A DNA stretch of 64,000 bases from Thioclava electrotropha (GCF_002085925.2 NZ_CP053562.1:2150001-2214000), one strand, 5' to 3'. Shown: positions 30,790 through 43,015, numbered from the stretch's first letter. Notes: generated by a model not told the origin, from the sequence alone. A program made the numbers and translations.

Positions 30790-31719
30790 TCAATCCGGGA
30801 TCGGATGCGGCAGGAAGGCGCCGTTCATCTCGACGATCTCATCCCAGACGCGCAGCGCCAGTTCGCGCGGGCGTTCGCTCTCGCGGCGCACGAGGAACCA
30901 GTGGCGCATCAGCGGCAATCCCGGCGCCGGAATCAGCGCCAGGCGTCCGGTCTCCAACTCGTCCGTCACCGTGTGCAGGCTGAGAAACGCGATGCCGAGA
31001 CCCGCCATCACCGCTTGCTTGATCGTCTCGTTGCTGTCCATCTCCAGCGTGTCGTAGAGCCGCCCGTCGCCGACCCGGTCGAGCCAGCGCGACATCAGGA
31101 TGCGCGTCCCCGACCCTTCCTCGCGCGAGATGAAGGTCTCGCCGAAAAGCTGCTCCAGATCGTCGGCCTTGGAAATCAGCGGATGGTCCGGCGGCGCGAC
31201 CAGCGCATGCGGATGCTGGCCGATCGGCTCGGCCACAACGGGCGGATGGCGCGGCGGACGGCCCATCACGGCGATGTCGAAACTGCCGCGCTCGATCCCT
31301 TCGATGATGGCCGAACGGTTGCCCACGCGCAGTGCGACCTCAATCTCGGGATGGGCGTCTTGCAGCATCTTCACCAGCCGCGGCGCGAAATATTTGCCGG
31401 TCGAGACGACGCCGAGCGTGATCCGACCCACCTGCCCGCGCGCGATGGCGCTCAAGGTCGCCTCAGCCTGCGACAAGTTGTCCTCGATCCGCAGCGCGGT
31501 TTCGCGCAGCGCCTTGCCGGCCTCGGTCAGCTCGGAGCCCGCACCGTCGACGGCGCGCTGGATCAACTTCATCCCGACCGCATCTTCCAAACCCCGAATT
31601 TGCGTATGAATTGCGGGCGTTGTGAGGTTCAGGCTTTCCCCGGCGGCCGTCAGAGACCCGCCCCGCGCCACCGCATCAAGCGCGCGCAATTGCTTCAGCG
31701 TTACAGCGTTCATCCGCAT
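30790..31719 (-). CDS. cbbR: LysR-type regulator of the Calvin cycle operon
   Basis: 309 residues from ATG 31719 (a second ATG at 31713 is equally possible). The N-terminal winged helix-turn-helix is clear (LKQLRALDAVARGGSLTAAGESLNLTTPAIHTQIRGLE, residues ~8-45; only described here as the HTH) and is followed by a LysR effector domain. Divergent position 107 bases from cbbF is the classical arrangement for CbbR, which activates cbb operons in response to RuBP, NADPH or related metabolites. Other LysR functions are unlikely given the context. Confidence 0.9.
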   Translation of the reverse strand: MRMNAVTLKQLRALDAVARGGSLTAAGESLNLTTPAIHTQIRGLEDAVGMKLIQRAVDGAGSELTEAGKALRETALRIEDNLSQAEATLSAIARGQVGRITLGVVSTGKYFAPRLVKMLQDAHPEIEVALRVGNRSAIIEGIERGSFDIAVMGRPPRHPPVVAEPIGQHPHALVAPPDHPLISKADDLEQLFGETFISREEGSGTRILMSRWLDRVGDGRLYDTLEMDSNETIKQAVMAGLGIAFLSLHTVTDELETGRLALIPAPGLPLMRHWFLVRRESERPRELALRVWDEIVEMNGAFLPHPIPD

Positions 31720-31755
31720 AGCGTTTCAAATTCCCTTAACGCATATTCCCTTTAT

Positions 31756-31768
31756 TTAAATTTCATAA
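31756..31768. promoter_or_regulatory. Candidate CbbR binding half-site
   Basis: TTA-N7-TAA (TTAAATTTCATAA) fits the TNA-N7/8-TNA consensus reported for CbbR and the general T-N11-A rule for LysR proteins. It lies 59 bases upstream of the cbbF start in the AT-rich middle of the cbbR-cbbF intergenic region. Confidence 0.5.
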
Positions 31769-31826
31769 AAATTCGATCCGGGCAATGGTCTGGCTCACAA
31801 GAACATCGACTTTGGAGGAGGAGAAG

Positions 31827-32822
31827 ATGTCCGTGAGTTTCGACGGCCTCGGTATTTCTGCCGATCTTGCCGACACCATGACCCGCCTGACCAGCGTCGG
31901 CGCCCAGCTTGCCCGCATGATTGCGCGCAACGGGCTTGAGGGAAATCTGGCGGAAGCCGCAGGCACCAACGCCGGTGGCGACGGTCAGAAAGCGCTCGAC
32001 GTGATCGCGGATGAGGCCTTCATGGATGCGCTGCGCGGTGGCGCGGTTCGCCATTACGCCTCGGAAGAACAAGACGAGGTGGTCGATTTCGGGACCGGCA
32101 CGCTCGCGCTTGCCATCGATCCGCTCGACGGATCTTCCAATATCGACGTGAATGTCTCGATCGGCACGATCTTCTCGATCTTTGAGGCTGCCGACGACAT
32201 GGATGCCAGTTTCCTGCGCCCGGCCAATGAGCAGATCGCGGGCGGCTACATCATCTTCGGGCCGCAGACCGCGCTGGTCGTGACCTTCGGCAAGGGTGTG
32301 CAGCAATGGGTTCTCGAGCCCGGCAGCGATATTTGGCGCCGCGTGGCCGATCCGAAGCCCCTGCCCTCCGAGACCTCGGAATACGCGATCAACGCGTCGA
32401 ACTATCGCCACTGGCCCCAGCCGATCCGCGCCTTCATCGACGATCTCGTCGCCGGTGCCGAAGGTCCGCGCGGGCGCAATTTCAACATGCGCTGGATCGC
32501 CTCTCTGGTGGCCGAAACCCATCGCATCATCTCGCGCGGCGGCGTCTTCCTCTATCCGGGCGACGACCGCGACGGCTACGAGCGCGGCCGTCTGCGCCAC
32601 GTCTACGAATGCGCGCCGATCGCGATGCTGATCGAGCAGCTCGGTGGCGAGGCCACCGACGGCGCCGATCCCATCATGTCCGCGACGCCAGACCGGCTGC
32701 ATGCCCGCACGCCCTTCGTCTTCGGCTCGGCCAGCAAGGTCGCCCGCGTCGCCGCCTATCACGACTTGCCGCAGGATGAAGCCCACGCGCTCTTCAACAC
32801 CCGCGGCCTCTTCCGGAGCTAA
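31827..32822 (+). CDS. cbbF: Fructose-1,6-bisphosphatase (class I), Calvin cycle
   Basis: 331 residues from ATG 31827, which follows TTTGGAGGAGGAGAAG. It dephosphorylates fructose 1,6-bisphosphate and probably sedoheptulose 1,7-bisphosphate, as bacterial CbbF enzymes do. The metal/phosphate motif [16 protein letters not shown] (near 96-112) and the C-terminal GGEATDG segment are present. First gene of the cbb operon, 3 bases before cbbP. Confidence 0.95.
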   Translation: MSVSFDGLGISADLADTMTRLTSVGAQLARMIARNGLEGNLAEAAGTNAGGDGQKALDVIADEAFMDALRGGAVRHYASEEQDEVVDFGTGTLALAIDPLDGSSNIDVNVSIGTIFSIFEAADDMDASFLRPANEQIAGGYIIFGPQTALVVTFGKGVQQWVLEPGSDIWRRVADPKPLPSETSEYAINASNYRHWPQPIRAFIDDLVAGAEGPRGRNFNMRWIASLVAETHRIISRGGVFLYPGDDRDGYERGRLRHVYECAPIAMLIEQLGGEATDGADPIMSATPDRLHARTPFVFGSASKVARVAAYHDLPQDEAHALFNTRGLFRS

Positions 32823-32825
32823 TCC

Positions 32826-33698
32826 ATGTCCAAGAAACACCCCATCATTTCCGTCGTCGGTTCTTCCGGTGCAGGCACCTCGACGGTGAAATCGACCTTC
32901 GATCAGATCTTCCGTCGCGAAGGGATTTCCGCGGTCTCGATCGAGGGGGACGCCTTCCACCGCTACAATCGCGCCGACATGAAGGAAGAGCTGCAAAAGC
33001 GCTATGACGCGGGCGATCAGGGCTTTTCGCATTTCTCCTATGAAGCCAATGAACTCAAGGAGTTGGAGCGCGTCTTTCGCGAATATGGCGAGACCGGCAA
33101 GGGCAAGACGCGCCATTACGTCCATGACGATGCCGAGGCCGAGAAATGGGGCACGCCGCCCGGTCATTTCACCGAATGGAGCGATTTCGAAGACGAATCC
33201 GACCTGCTTTTCTACGAAGGTCTGCACGGCTGCGTGGTCAATGACGAGGTGAACCTCTCGGCGCTGGCCGATCTGAAGATCGGCGTGGTTCCGGTGATCA
33301 ACCTCGAATGGATTCAGAAAATCCACCGCGACCGCGCCTCGCGGGGCTACACGACGGAAGCGGTCACCGACGTGATCCTGCGCCGCATGCATTCTTACGT
33401 GAACTGCATCACCCCGCAATTCACCGAGACGGATATCAACTTCCAGCGCGTGCCGGTCGTCGACACCTCGAACCCGTTCGTGGCGCGGTGGATCCCGACG
33501 GCGGATGAGAGCCTCGTGGTGATCCGCTTCAAGAACCCGCGCGGCATCGATTTCCCCTATCTCACCTCGATGATCAACGGCTCCTGGATGAGCCGCGCGA
33601 ACTCGATCGTCATTCCCGGCAACCGTCAGGATCTGGCCATGCAGCTGATCCTCACCCCCCTCATCGAGCGCATCGTGCGTGAATCGAAGCGGGCTTGA
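32826..33698 (+). CDS. cbbP: Phosphoribulokinase
   Basis: 290-residue bacterial-type PRK that phosphorylates ribulose 5-phosphate to RuBP, the step unique to the Calvin cycle. The P-loop [13 protein letters not shown] lies at residues 10-22; [23 protein letters not shown] and [10 protein letters not shown] are conserved. Octameric bacterial PRKs of this kind are usually activated by NADH. Located 3 bases after cbbF. Confidence 0.96.
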   Translation: MSKKHPIISVVGSSGAGTSTVKSTFDQIFRREGISAVSIEGDAFHRYNRADMKEELQKRYDAGDQGFSHFSYEANELKELERVFREYGETGKGKTRHYVHDDAEAEKWGTPPGHFTEWSDFEDESDLLFYEGLHGCVVNDEVNLSALADLKIGVVPVINLEWIQKIHRDRASRGYTTEAVTDVILRRMHSYVNCITPQFTETDINFQRVPVVDTSNPFVARWIPTADESLVVIRFKNPRGIDFPYLTSMINGSWMSRANSIVIPGNRQDLAMQLILTPLIERIVRESKRA

Positions 33699-33715
33699 GA
33701 AGGATGAACAAGGTG

Positions 33716-35689
33716 ATGAAAGACATTCAAATCACTCAAGAAACGCGCATGGCGAATGCAATCCGTGCGCTTACGATGGATGCGGTGCAAAAGGCCAATT
33801 CGGGCCATCCCGGGATGCCGATGGGCATGGCGGATGTGGCGACCGTTCTGTTCAACCGCTTCATGAATATCGATCCCACCGCGCCGAAATGGCCCGACCG
33901 CGATCGCTTTGTTCTGTCGGCGGGCCATGGCTCGATGCTGATCTACGCGATCAACCATCTGCTGGGCTATGAAGACATGGGCATGGACCAGATCAAGGCG
34001 TTCCGCCAGCTGGGCTCGCGCACCGCAGGCCACCCGGAATACGGCCATGCCGATGGGATCGAAGTGACCACAGGGCCGCTCGGTCAGGGGATCGCGACCG
34101 CGGTCGGGATGGCGATTGCCGAGAAGATGAAGAACGCGCGTTATGGCTCTGATCTTGTGGATCATTTCACCTATGTAATCGCTGGCGACGGCTGCCTGAT
34201 GGAAGGGATCAGCCACGAGGCGGTCGACCTCGCGGGGCATCTCGGGCTCGGCAAGCTGATCGTGATGTGGGACGACAATTCGATCACCATCGACGGTGAC
34301 ACGGATCTGTCGACCTCGATGGATCAGAAGGCGCGTTTCGCGGCGGCTGGCTGGCACGTGCTCGAATGCGACGGCCATACGCCCACCGAGATCGCCGACG
34401 CGATCGAGGCCGCCCGTCAGGATCCGCGCCCCTCGATGATCGCCTGCCGCACTATCATCGGCTTCGGCGCGCCGAACAAGCAAGGCGGCCACGATGTGCA
34501 TGGCGCACCGCTGGGCGACAAGGAAATTGCCGCCGCGCGAAAGCAGCTGCATTGGGATCACCCGCCCTTCGACATCCCTGCGGCGATTTACGACGAATGG
34601 GGCCGGATCGCGTCGCGAGGCGCGCGGGCGCGGGCGGAGTGGGAACAGCGGTTGAACACCGCAACCGCCCGCGCCGAATTCCTCGCCGCCGAAGAGGCTG
34701 ACACCAGCCCCCTGACCGCCGCGATCGCCGCCTACAAGCGCAAGCTGTCGGAAGACAAACCCAAGGTCGCGACCCGCAAGGCGAGCCAGATGGCGCTGGA
34801 AGTGGTCAACGCCACCCTGCCCTTCACCGTGGGCGGCTCGGCCGATCTGACCGGCTCGAACCTCACGAAATCCTCGGGCATGAAATCGATCACGCCCACC
34901 GATTTCACCGGCGATTACATCCATTACGGCATTCGCGAGCACGGCATGGCCGCCGCGATGAACGGGATCGTGCTCCATGGCGGGCTGCGCCCCTATGGCG
35001 GCACCTTCATGGCCTTCGCGGATTACTGCCGCCCCGCAATTCGTTTGTCGGCGCTGATGGGCGTGCCGACCTGCTATGTCATGACCCATGACTCGATCGG
35101 CCTCGGCGAGGACGGTCCCACCCATCAGCCGGTAGAGCATTTGGCCTCGCTCCGAGCCATTCCAAACTTGCTCATCCTCCGGCCGGCTGATGCGGTGGAG
35201 ACCGCCGAGGCCTGGGAAATCGCCATGACCTCGACGGCCACGCCGACGATGATCGTGGCCTCGCGTCAGGGTCTGCCGACGGTTCGCACCGAACACACGG
35301 ACGAGAACCTCACCGCCCGCGGCGCTTATCTGCTGCGTGCCCCCGAGGCCCGCGACGTGACGCTGATCGCCACCGGGTCCGAGGTCGAGATCGCGATGGC
35401 GGCAGCCGACCAGCTGGCCGAGCAAGGGATCAACGCGGCGGTCGTCTCCGCACCGTGTTTCGAGCTCTTCGAGAAGCAGGACGCGGCGTATCGCGCCGAG
35501 GTTCTGGGCGATGCCCCGCGCGTCGGCTGCGAGGCGGCGATCCGTCAGGGCTGGGATCTCTTCCTGCGGCCCGAGGACCGCTTCGTCGGCATGACCGGTT
35601 TCGGGGCCTCGGCCCCTGCCCCGGCGCTCTACAAACACTTCAACATCACGTCCGAAGCGATTGTTTCGGAAGCAAAAGAACTGATCTGA
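33716..35689 (+). CDS. cbbT: Transketolase, Calvin cycle
   Basis: 657 residues from ATG 33716, preceded by AAGG at good spacing; an ATG at 33704 would add four residues. It moves two-carbon ketol units to make xylulose 5-phosphate and ribose 5-phosphate for RuBP regeneration. ThDP-binding [20 protein letters not shown] with [10 protein letters not shown] and the pyrimidine-domain [14 protein letters not shown] (catalytic Glu) are present. It starts 17 bases after cbbP and is 13 bases ahead of gap. Confidence 0.95.
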   Translation: MKDIQITQETRMANAIRALTMDAVQKANSGHPGMPMGMADVATVLFNRFMNIDPTAPKWPDRDRFVLSAGHGSMLIYAINHLLGYEDMGMDQIKAFRQLGSRTAGHPEYGHADGIEVTTGPLGQGIATAVGMAIAEKMKNARYGSDLVDHFTYVIAGDGCLMEGISHEAVDLAGHLGLGKLIVMWDDNSITIDGDTDLSTSMDQKARFAAAGWHVLECDGHTPTEIADAIEAARQDPRPSMIACRTIIGFGAPNKQGGHDVHGAPLGDKEIAAARKQLHWDHPPFDIPAAIYDEWGRIASRGARARAEWEQRLNTATARAEFLAAEEADTSPLTAAIAAYKRKLSEDKPKVATRKASQMALEVVNATLPFTVGGSADLTGSNLTKSSGMKSITPTDFTGDYIHYGIREHGMAAAMNGIVLHGGLRPYGGTFMAFADYCRPAIRLSALMGVPTCYVMTHDSIGLGEDGPTHQPVEHLASLRAIPNLLILRPADAVETAEAWEIAMTSTATPTMIVASRQGLPTVRTEHTDENLTARGAYLLRAPEARDVTLIATGSEVEIAMAAADQLAEQGINAAVVSAPCFELFEKQDAAYRAEVLGDAPRVGCEAAIRQGWDLFLRPEDRFVGMTGFGASAPAPALYKHFNITSEAIVSEAKELI

Positions 35690-35702
35690 GGGACTAACGA
35701 GA

Positions 35703-36704
<1,002 letters not shown>

Positions 36705-36748
36705 CCGCGGTTCGAACCGTTTGGCCCACAACGTAAGGAACACCTGAT

Positions 36749-37828
36749 ATGGCATTGATTACGCTTAGACAATTGCTCGATCACGCCGCGGAATACGGCT
36801 ACGGCGTGCCGGCGTTCAACATCAACAACATGGAACAGGGGATCGCCATCATGAAGGCGGCGGCGAAATGCGACGCCCCCGTCATCATGCAGGCCTCGCG
36901 CGGCGCGCGTAGCTATGCCGGCGACATCATGCTGCGCCACATGATCCAGGCGCTGTCGGAGATGTATCCCGATATCCCGCTCTGCATGCATCAGGACCAC
37001 GGCAATAACGAGGCCACCTGCCTCACCGCGATCCGCCACGGCTTCACCTCGGTGATGATGGACGGCTCGCTGAAGGAAGACATGAAGACCCCCGCCGATT
37101 GGGACTACAATGTCGCGATCACCAAGCGCGTGGCCGACATGGCCCATTGGGTCGGCGCTTCGGTCGAGGGCGAATTGGGCGTGCTCGGCAATCTCGAGAC
37201 CGGCGAAGCGGCGGAGGAAGACGGCTCGGGCGCGGTTGGCAAACTCAGACATGACCAGCTGCTGACCGATCCCGACGAGGCGCTCGATTTCGTCAAGCTG
37301 ACCAAGGTCGACGCGCTGGCGATCGCCTGCGGCACCAGCCACGGCGCCTACAAGTTCTCGCGCAAGCCCACGGGCGACATCCTCGCGATCAGCCAGATCG
37401 AGAAGATCCACGCGAAGATCCCGAATGTGCATCTGGTCATGCACGGCTCGTCCAGCGTTCCGCAATATCTGCAGGACCTGATCAACGAATCCGGCGGCGA
37501 GATGCCCCAGACCTACGGCGTCCCGGTCGAAGAGATCGAGCGCGGCATCAAGTCGGGCGTGCGCAAGGTCAATATCGACACCGACAACCGCATGGCGCTG
37601 ACGGCGCAGTTCCGCAAGGTCGCCCAAGACAAGCCGACAGAGTTCGACCCGCGCAAATTCATGATCCCCGCGATGGAAGAGATGGAGAAGCTCTGCCTCG
37701 ACCGGTTCCAGCGCTTCGGCACCGCCGGGAATGCCAGCAAGATCAAGGTGATCGACCTCGACGACATGGCCAAGCGCTATGCCGACGGATCGCTCGACCC
37801 GGTGATTTCGGCTGCAAAAGCCGCCTGA
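36749..37828 (+). CDS. cbbA: Fructose/sedoheptulose bisphosphate aldolase, class II
   Basis: 359 residues. Zinc-dependent class II aldolase of the Calvin subtype: MHQDHGN near 88-94, [14 protein letters not shown] near 140 and [11 protein letters not shown] are characteristic, and [17 protein letters not shown] lies near the C-terminus. It condenses triose phosphates to fructose 1,6-bisphosphate and, with erythrose 4-phosphate, sedoheptulose 1,7-bisphosphate. It lies 44 bases after gap and 71 before cbbL. Confidence 0.95.
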   Translation: MALITLRQLLDHAAEYGYGVPAFNINNMEQGIAIMKAAAKCDAPVIMQASRGARSYAGDIMLRHMIQALSEMYPDIPLCMHQDHGNNEATCLTAIRHGFTSVMMDGSLKEDMKTPADWDYNVAITKRVADMAHWVGASVEGELGVLGNLETGEAAEEDGSGAVGKLRHDQLLTDPDEALDFVKLTKVDALAIACGTSHGAYKFSRKPTGDILAISQIEKIHAKIPNVHLVMHGSSSVPQYLQDLINESGGEMPQTYGVPVEEIERGIKSGVRKVNIDTDNRMALTAQFRKVAQDKPTEFDPRKFMIPAMEEMEKLCLDRFQRFGTAGNASKIKVIDLDDMAKRYADGSLDPVISAAKAA

Positions 37829-37899
37829 CACACCCGCGATCCCGGCAGTCGAGCGCCCGGGGCCGCAGATATCGGATTTAGGGAGATAAGGAGACCCCG

Positions 37900-39333
37900 A
37901 TGAACCAGCATGCAAATCCCGGTAAATACAGCGCCGGCGTCAAAGAGTACCGTGAAACCTACTGGGAGCCGAACTACACCCCCAAGGACAGCGACGTGCT
38001 CGCCGTCTTCAAGATCACGCCGCAGGCCGGCGTCCCGCGTGAGGAAGCCGCAGCCGCCGTCGCCGCGGAATCCTCGACCGGCACCTGGACCACCGTCTGG
38101 ACCGACCTGCTGACCGATCTCGACTACTACAAGGGTCGCGCCTATGCGATCGAGGACGTGCCGGGCGACGACGAGAGCTACTACGCGTTCATCGCCTACC
38201 CGATGGGTCTGTTCGAGGAAGGCTCAGTCGTCAACGTCTTCACCTCGCTCGTGGGCAACGTGTTCGGTTTCAAGGCCGTCCGTGCACTGCGTCTGGAAGA
38301 TGTGCGCTTCCCGCTGTGGTTCGTGACCACCTGCGACGGCCCGCCCCACGGCATTCAGGTCGAGCGCGACAAGCTCGACAAATACGGTCGTCCCTTCCTC
38401 GGCTGCACGATCAAGCCGAAGCTCGGTCTGTCGGCGAAGAACTACGGCCGCGCGGTCTATGAGGCGCTACGTGGCGGTCTCGACTTCACCAAGGATGACG
38501 AGAACATCAATTCGCAGCCCTTCATGCGCTGGCGTGACCGTTTCGAGTTCTGTCAGGAAGCGATCGAGAAAGCCGAGCGCGAGACCGGCGAGCGCAAGGG
38601 CCACTACCTGAACGTCACCGCGCCGAACATCGAAGAAATGTATAAGCGCGCCGAGTTCGCCAAGGAAATCGGCTCGCCGATCATCATGTCGGACTACCTG
38701 ACGATGGGCTGGGCCGCGCAGGCCTCGCTGAGCCGCTGGTGCCGCGATAACGGCATGCTGCTGCACGTCCACCGCGCGATGCATGGCGTGATCGACCGCC
38801 ACCCCAAGCACGGCATCAACTTCCGCGTTCTCGCGAAGATGCTGCGCCTTCTGGGCGGCGACCACCTGCATTCGGGCACCGTCGTCGGCAAGCTCGAAGG
38901 CGACCGCGAAGCGACGCTGGGCTGGATCGACCTGATGCGCGACAAATACGTCAAGGAAGACCGCTCGCGCGGCATCTTCTTCGATCAGGACTGGGGCCAG
39001 ATGCCGGGCGTGCTCCCGGTGGCCTCGGGCGGCATCCACGTGTGGCACATGCCCGCGCTGGTCAACATCTTCGGCGATGACAGCTGCCTTCAGTTCGGCG
39101 GCGGCACGCTGGGCCACCCCTGGGGCAACGCAGCCGGCGCAGCGGCCAACCGCGTCGCGGTCGAGGCCTGCGTCAAGGCACGCAACGAGGGCCGCGATCT
39201 CGAGAAGGAGTCGAAAGACATCATGACCTCGGCCGCCAAGCACTCGCCCGAACTCAAGATCGCCATGGAGACGTGGAAAGAGATCAAGTTCGAGTTCGAC
39301 ACCGTGGACAAGCTGGACGTGGCGCACCGCTAA
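37900..39333 (+). CDS. cbbL: RuBisCO large subunit, form IA (green type)
   Basis: 477 residues; carboxylates (and oxygenates) RuBP. Catalytic positions are intact: Lys172 in TIKPKLGLS, the carbamylated Lys198 with Asp200/Glu201 in [10 protein letters not shown], His291 in HVHRAMHG, and loop-6 Lys331 in [11 protein letters not shown]. The green-type assignment rests on the N-terminal sequence ([15 protein letters not shown]), on the short small subunit and on cbbQ/cbbO downstream instead of cbbX. GGAGATAAGGAGA precedes the start. No carboxysome genes follow, so it is the non-carboxysomal, Q-associated subtype. Confidence 0.97.
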   Translation: MNQHANPGKYSAGVKEYRETYWEPNYTPKDSDVLAVFKITPQAGVPREEAAAAVAAESSTGTWTTVWTDLLTDLDYYKGRAYAIEDVPGDDESYYAFIAYPMGLFEEGSVVNVFTSLVGNVFGFKAVRALRLEDVRFPLWFVTTCDGPPHGIQVERDKLDKYGRPFLGCTIKPKLGLSAKNYGRAVYEALRGGLDFTKDDENINSQPFMRWRDRFEFCQEAIEKAERETGERKGHYLNVTAPNIEEMYKRAEFAKEIGSPIIMSDYLTMGWAAQASLSRWCRDNGMLLHVHRAMHGVIDRHPKHGINFRVLAKMLRLLGGDHLHSGTVVGKLEGDREATLGWIDLMRDKYVKEDRSRGIFFDQDWGQMPGVLPVASGGIHVWHMPALVNIFGDDSCLQFGGGTLGHPWGNAAGAAANRVAVEACVKARNEGRDLEKESKDIMTSAAKHSPELKIAMETWKEIKFEFDTVDKLDVAHR

Positions 39334-39374
39334 GGCGCGCCCCTCCCACCAACGCCTGAGAAAGGACTGACACC

Positions 39375-39740
39375 ATGAGTGAAATGCAAGATTACGGCTC
39401 GCGTATTTCGGACCCGAACAGCCGCAAGATGGGCACCTTCTCCTATCTGCCCCAGCTCAACGACGACGAGCTGCGCAAGCAGGTGGAATACATCGTCTCG
39501 AAAGGCTGGAACCCGGCCATCGAGCATACCGAGCCCGAGAATATGCGGTCGAACTTCTGGTATATGTGGAAGCTGCCGATGTTCGGGGAAACCGATGTCG
39601 ATGCGATCTTCCGCGAGATCGAGATGTGCAAGAAGGCGAACCCGGGCAACCATGTCCGCCTCGTCGGCTACGACAACTTCAAGCAGACGCAGGGCACCTC
39701 GATGGTGGTGCACCGCGCCGACATGTCGGCCTCTGCCTGA
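39375..39740 (+). CDS. cbbS: RuBisCO small subunit, form I
   Basis: 121 residues with the conserved core [43 protein letters not shown] and [15 protein letters not shown]. It lacks the C-terminal beta-hairpin extension seen in red-type small subunits, agreeing with a form IA holoenzyme (L8S8). It is 41 bases after cbbL and is followed by a strong hairpin and T-run. Confidence 0.97.
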   Translation: MSEMQDYGSRISDPNSRKMGTFSYLPQLNDDELRKQVEYIVSKGWNPAIEHTEPENMRSNFWYMWKLPMFGETDVDAIFREIEMCKKANPGNHVRLVGYDNFKQTQGTSMVVHRADMSASA

Positions 39741-39748
39741 TCTGACAC

Positions 39749-39793
39749 CGGGGCGGGCTGCCGATCGCGGCGGCCCGCCCTGCCCCATTTTTC
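39749..39793 (+). terminator. Terminator-like hairpin between cbbS and cbbQ
   Basis: A long stem (GGGGCGGGC...GCCCGCCCTGCCCC, with an inner TGCCG/CGGCG part and ATCG loop) is followed by ATTTTT. It begins 8 bases after the cbbS stop. It probably terminates part of the transcripts or protects the cbbLS mRNA 3' end, giving an excess of RuBisCO over its activase. Confidence 0.75.
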
Positions 39794-39823
39794 CGGATTT
39801 TCCAGCGCGACGGAGAGCCACCC

Positions 39824-40660
39824 ATGAGCGATATCGACCCAGACCAGTTCCGTGTGAAGACCGAGCCCTATTACCGGCCCGTCGGCAACGAGATCGAGCA
39901 ATATGCCGCCGCCTATGACGTGCGCATGCCGGTGATGCTCAAGGGCCCCACGGGCTGCGGCAAGTCGCGTTTCGTCGAATATATGGCGTGGAAGTTGCAG
40001 CGTCCTCTCATCACCGTGGCCTGTAACGAGGACATGACCGCGTCCGACCTGATCGGGCGGTTCCTCCTCGATATCAACGGCACCAAGTGGCAGGACGGCC
40101 CGCTGACCGTCGCCGCGCGGATCGGCGCGATCTGTTATCTCGACGAGGTCGTGGAGGCCCGTCAGGACACCACCGTCGTGATCCACCCGCTGACCGACCA
40201 CCGCCGCCAACTGCCGCTCGAGAAGAAAGGCGAGCTGGTCGACGCGCATCCCGATTTTCAGGTCGTGATCTCGTATAACCCCGGCTACCAGTCGATGATG
40301 AAGGACCTCAAGCAATCGACCAAGCAGCGCTTCGGCGCGATGAGCTTCGACTACCCGCAGGCCGCGACCGAGGCCGAGATCGTGAGCCACGAGGCCGGGA
40401 TCGACCTCAAGACCGCCGAACGCCTCGTTCAGGTGGCCGAACGCTCGCGCAACCTCAAGGGCCACGGCCTCGACGAGGGCATGTCCACGCGCCTTCTGGT
40501 CTATGCGGGCCAGCTGATCTCGCAGGACATTCCCGCGCCCGCCGCCTGCCAGATGGCGCTGGTGGAGCCGCTGACCGATGACGCGGATATGCGCGACACG
40601 TTGCAGGCGGCCGTCCAGACCTTCTTCCCCGAGATCACCGACAGTTCGAAGGTGGCGTAA
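39824..40660 (+). CDS. cbbQ: RuBisCO activase AAA+ ATPase subunit CbbQ
   Basis: 278-residue MoxR-type AAA+ protein. Walker A GPTGCGKS (41-48), Walker B ICYLDE (103-108) and the following EARQDTT segment are clear. With CbbO it forms a hexameric motor that removes sugar phosphate inhibitors from form IA RuBisCO. Its presence right after cbbLS, and the absence of cbbX, support the green-type RuBisCO call. It is 12 bases from cbbO. Confidence 0.95.
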   Translation: MSDIDPDQFRVKTEPYYRPVGNEIEQYAAAYDVRMPVMLKGPTGCGKSRFVEYMAWKLQRPLITVACNEDMTASDLIGRFLLDINGTKWQDGPLTVAARIGAICYLDEVVEARQDTTVVIHPLTDHRRQLPLEKKGELVDAHPDFQVVISYNPGYQSMMKDLKQSTKQRFGAMSFDYPQAATEAEIVSHEAGIDLKTAERLVQVAERSRNLKGHGLDEGMSTRLLVYAGQLISQDIPAPAACQMALVEPLTDDADMRDTLQAAVQTFFPEITDSSKVA

Positions 40661-40672
40661 GGAGCGCGTCCG

Positions 40673-43000
40673 ATGAAGGTCGATCTCGACGATTACGCCG
40701 CCGATCTGATCAAATCCGCGCCGGAGCTGGAGGAGACCCTCGACGGGCTCTTCCACGAGGCGGCGCGGATGATGTCGCCCGCCGGTCTCAAGGATTACAT
40801 GGACGGCGCGAAGGCCATGACCTCGCTCGGCAAGGGCCCGCGGCTGCTGATCTCCTATCTCGACGAGATGCCGCAGGTCGCCAAGGAATGCGGAGAGGAC
40901 GTGATCCGCGATGTCGTGGGCGCGGTCCTGAAACTGGCCTCGATGGTCTCGGGCGAGATCCTGGTGCTGATGCTCGACACGCTGCCCGGCGCCGCCAACC
41001 GCTTCGGCGACCCGGAACTGCTGCGCGGCTATCTCGCGCTGCTGCACCGGCTGGCGGCCCGCGCGCCGCGGGGCCTGCGTCCGATGTTCGGCGTGCTCGA
41101 AGAGCTGTTGAGCAAACTCACCCTCTCGGGTCTGCGCCGCTGGGTGGATTTCGGGGCCGAAGCCTATCGCCGCGACCTGCCGAAACAGGCGGATTACTTC
41201 GGGCTTGTTTCGGAAGACAGCCGTGCGGTGCTCAAACAGGAACGCCGCGGCACGCTATTCATCGACAGCCAGCGTCGCTTGAACTTCTACCTCCGCGCCT
41301 TCTGGGCCCGCGATTTCTTCCTGCGTCCCTCTGCCGCCGACTTCGAAGGCTTCCGCCCCTTCATCGAGGACGGCGCGCTGCATCTGCCCGATGCGGTGGA
41401 CGGGATCAACGGCGCCTCCGGCCTCGATCTCTACCGCGCGATGTGCGCCCATATGGCGGCCCATATCGTCTATTCCGATCACGGGCTGGGGCAGGAAGCG
41501 CTGAACCCCGCGCAGATCTTCCTGATCGGCATGATCGAGGATGCGCGCGTCGAGTATTGCGCGACGCAGGCCTTTCCGGGGCTGCGCGCGATGTTCGACC
41601 GGCTGATGCCGGACACGCCGCACGGAGCTTACGAGCACGAGACGATGTATCTGCTGGAAATAGTCGCCCGCGCGCTCAACACGCCCGGCACCCGCACCGG
41701 TGATCTGGAGATCGACAATCTCGTCGAGACCTTCCACAGCGAGATTGCGGGCAATGCGCGCGAGACGATGTTCTCCTGGTCGCTCGGGGTCGAGCTGTTC
41801 AACCTGCTGGCGCAGCGCCGCGCGGTGCCGTCCCTTCGCATTCTCGAATCTCTGAAAATTCCGTATCGCGACGACAACCGCTTCATCTGGTCGCTCTCGG
41901 ATTACGACTGGTCGAACCAGAACGCCTACCAGCCCGCGCAGGGTCAGGTGCGCAAGCGCGTGGGCCTGATGGAATTCGTCAACGAGGTCGATGTCGAGAC
42001 CGCAGGTGACGATGCGCAGGAGGTCTGGGTGCTGTCGTCAGAGCTGTTCCCCTACGAGGATGAGGGCGTCAGCTATAACGAGATGGAGGGCAAGGCCCCG
42101 ATCTCGGACCCGTTTCATTACGGCGAGTGGGATTACAAGGTGCAGCTGATGCGCCCATCCTGGTCGACCGTCTATGAACACCGCCCGCCGATGGGCGACC
42201 CGGACGAGATCGACACAATCCTGACTGCGCATCGCGGCATCCGGCATCGCATCAAACAGATCGTCGACCGGCTGCGCCCGCAGGGTATCTCGCGCCAGCG
42301 GCGGCTGGAGGATGGCGACGAGTTGGATATCAACGCCGCCGTCGATGCGATGGTGATGCAGCGGATCGGGATGCAGCCCGACATGCGGATCACCATGCGC
42401 AACGTCATCAACCGGCGCGATCTGGCGGTCTGCATCCTGCTCGACCTGTCGGAAAGCACGAACGAAACCGTGCGCGGCTCGGACAAGACCGTGCTGGAGC
42501 TGACGCGCGAGGCCTCTGCGCTCGTGGCCTCGGCAATCTCGGGCATCGGCGACCCGTTCGCGATCCACGGCTTTTCCTCGGACGGTCGCCACGACGTGCA
42601 GTACCAGCGCTTCAAGGATTTCGAGCAGAAGCTCGATTCCGAGGTCAAAGGCCGCCTCGCGGGCATGAAAGGCGGGCTCTCGACCCGGATGGGCGCTGCG
42701 ATGCGCCATGCCGCTCATCACCTGAGCCTGCGCCCCGAGGCGCATAAGCTGCTTCTGATCGTCACCGATGGCGAACCGGCCGATATCGACGAGCGCGACC
42801 CGCAATATCTGCGCATGGATGCCAAGAAGGCGGTTGCGGAACTCCAGCAGATCGGCATTAACAGCTATTGTCTGACGCTGGACCCCGAGGCCGACGCCTA
42901 TGTGTCGCGCATTTTCGGGGCCAACAACTTCACCGTGATCGATCAGGTCGAGCGCCTGCCCGAGAAACTGCCGACCCTGTTCGCGCAACTGACGAAATGA
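40673..43000 (+). CDS. cbbO: RuBisCO activase adaptor CbbO (VWA domain)
   Basis: 775 residues. The long N-terminal part is the CbbO-specific region; the last ~200 residues are a von Willebrand factor A domain with MIDAS motif DLSES, then GLSTRMG and VTDGEPAD. In known CbbQO activases the VWA domain docks CbbO on the RuBisCO large subunit, and CbbO sits on the CbbQ ring. Full length, with CbbQ immediately upstream and cbbE 15 bases downstream. Confidence 0.94.
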   Translation: MKVDLDDYAADLIKSAPELEETLDGLFHEAARMMSPAGLKDYMDGAKAMTSLGKGPRLLISYLDEMPQVAKECGEDVIRDVVGAVLKLASMVSGEILVLMLDTLPGAANRFGDPELLRGYLALLHRLAARAPRGLRPMFGVLEELLSKLTLSGLRRWVDFGAEAYRRDLPKQADYFGLVSEDSRAVLKQERRGTLFIDSQRRLNFYLRAFWARDFFLRPSAADFEGFRPFIEDGALHLPDAVDGINGASGLDLYRAMCAHMAAHIVYSDHGLGQEALNPAQIFLIGMIEDARVEYCATQAFPGLRAMFDRLMPDTPHGAYEHETMYLLEIVARALNTPGTRTGDLEIDNLVETFHSEIAGNARETMFSWSLGVELFNLLAQRRAVPSLRILESLKIPYRDDNRFIWSLSDYDWSNQNAYQPAQGQVRKRVGLMEFVNEVDVETAGDDAQEVWVLSSELFPYEDEGVSYNEMEGKAPISDPFHYGEWDYKVQLMRPSWSTVYEHRPPMGDPDEIDTILTAHRGIRHRIKQIVDRLRPQGISRQRRLEDGDELDINAAVDAMVMQRIGMQPDMRITMRNVINRRDLAVCILLDLSESTNETVRGSDKTVLELTREASALVASAISGIGDPFAIHGFSSDGRHDVQYQRFKDFEQKLDSEVKGRLAGMKGGLSTRMGAAMRHAAHHLSLRPEAHKLLLIVTDGEPADIDERDPQYLRMDAKKAVAELQQIGINSYCLTLDPEADAYVSRIFGANNFTVIDQVERLPEKLPTLFAQLTK

Positions 43001-43015
43001 TCCCCGGAGGACCCC

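Noticed and set aside
31752-33419. A 555-codon minus-strand open frame opposite cbbF and cbbP
   Set aside because: Shadow of two clear Calvin-cycle genes; it would also cross the cbbR-cbbF regulatory region.
39824-43000. cbbQ/cbbO as norQ/norD (nitric oxide reductase accessory genes)
   Set aside because: The proteins belong to related MoxR/VWA families, but they lie directly behind cbbLS and no norCB genes are present.
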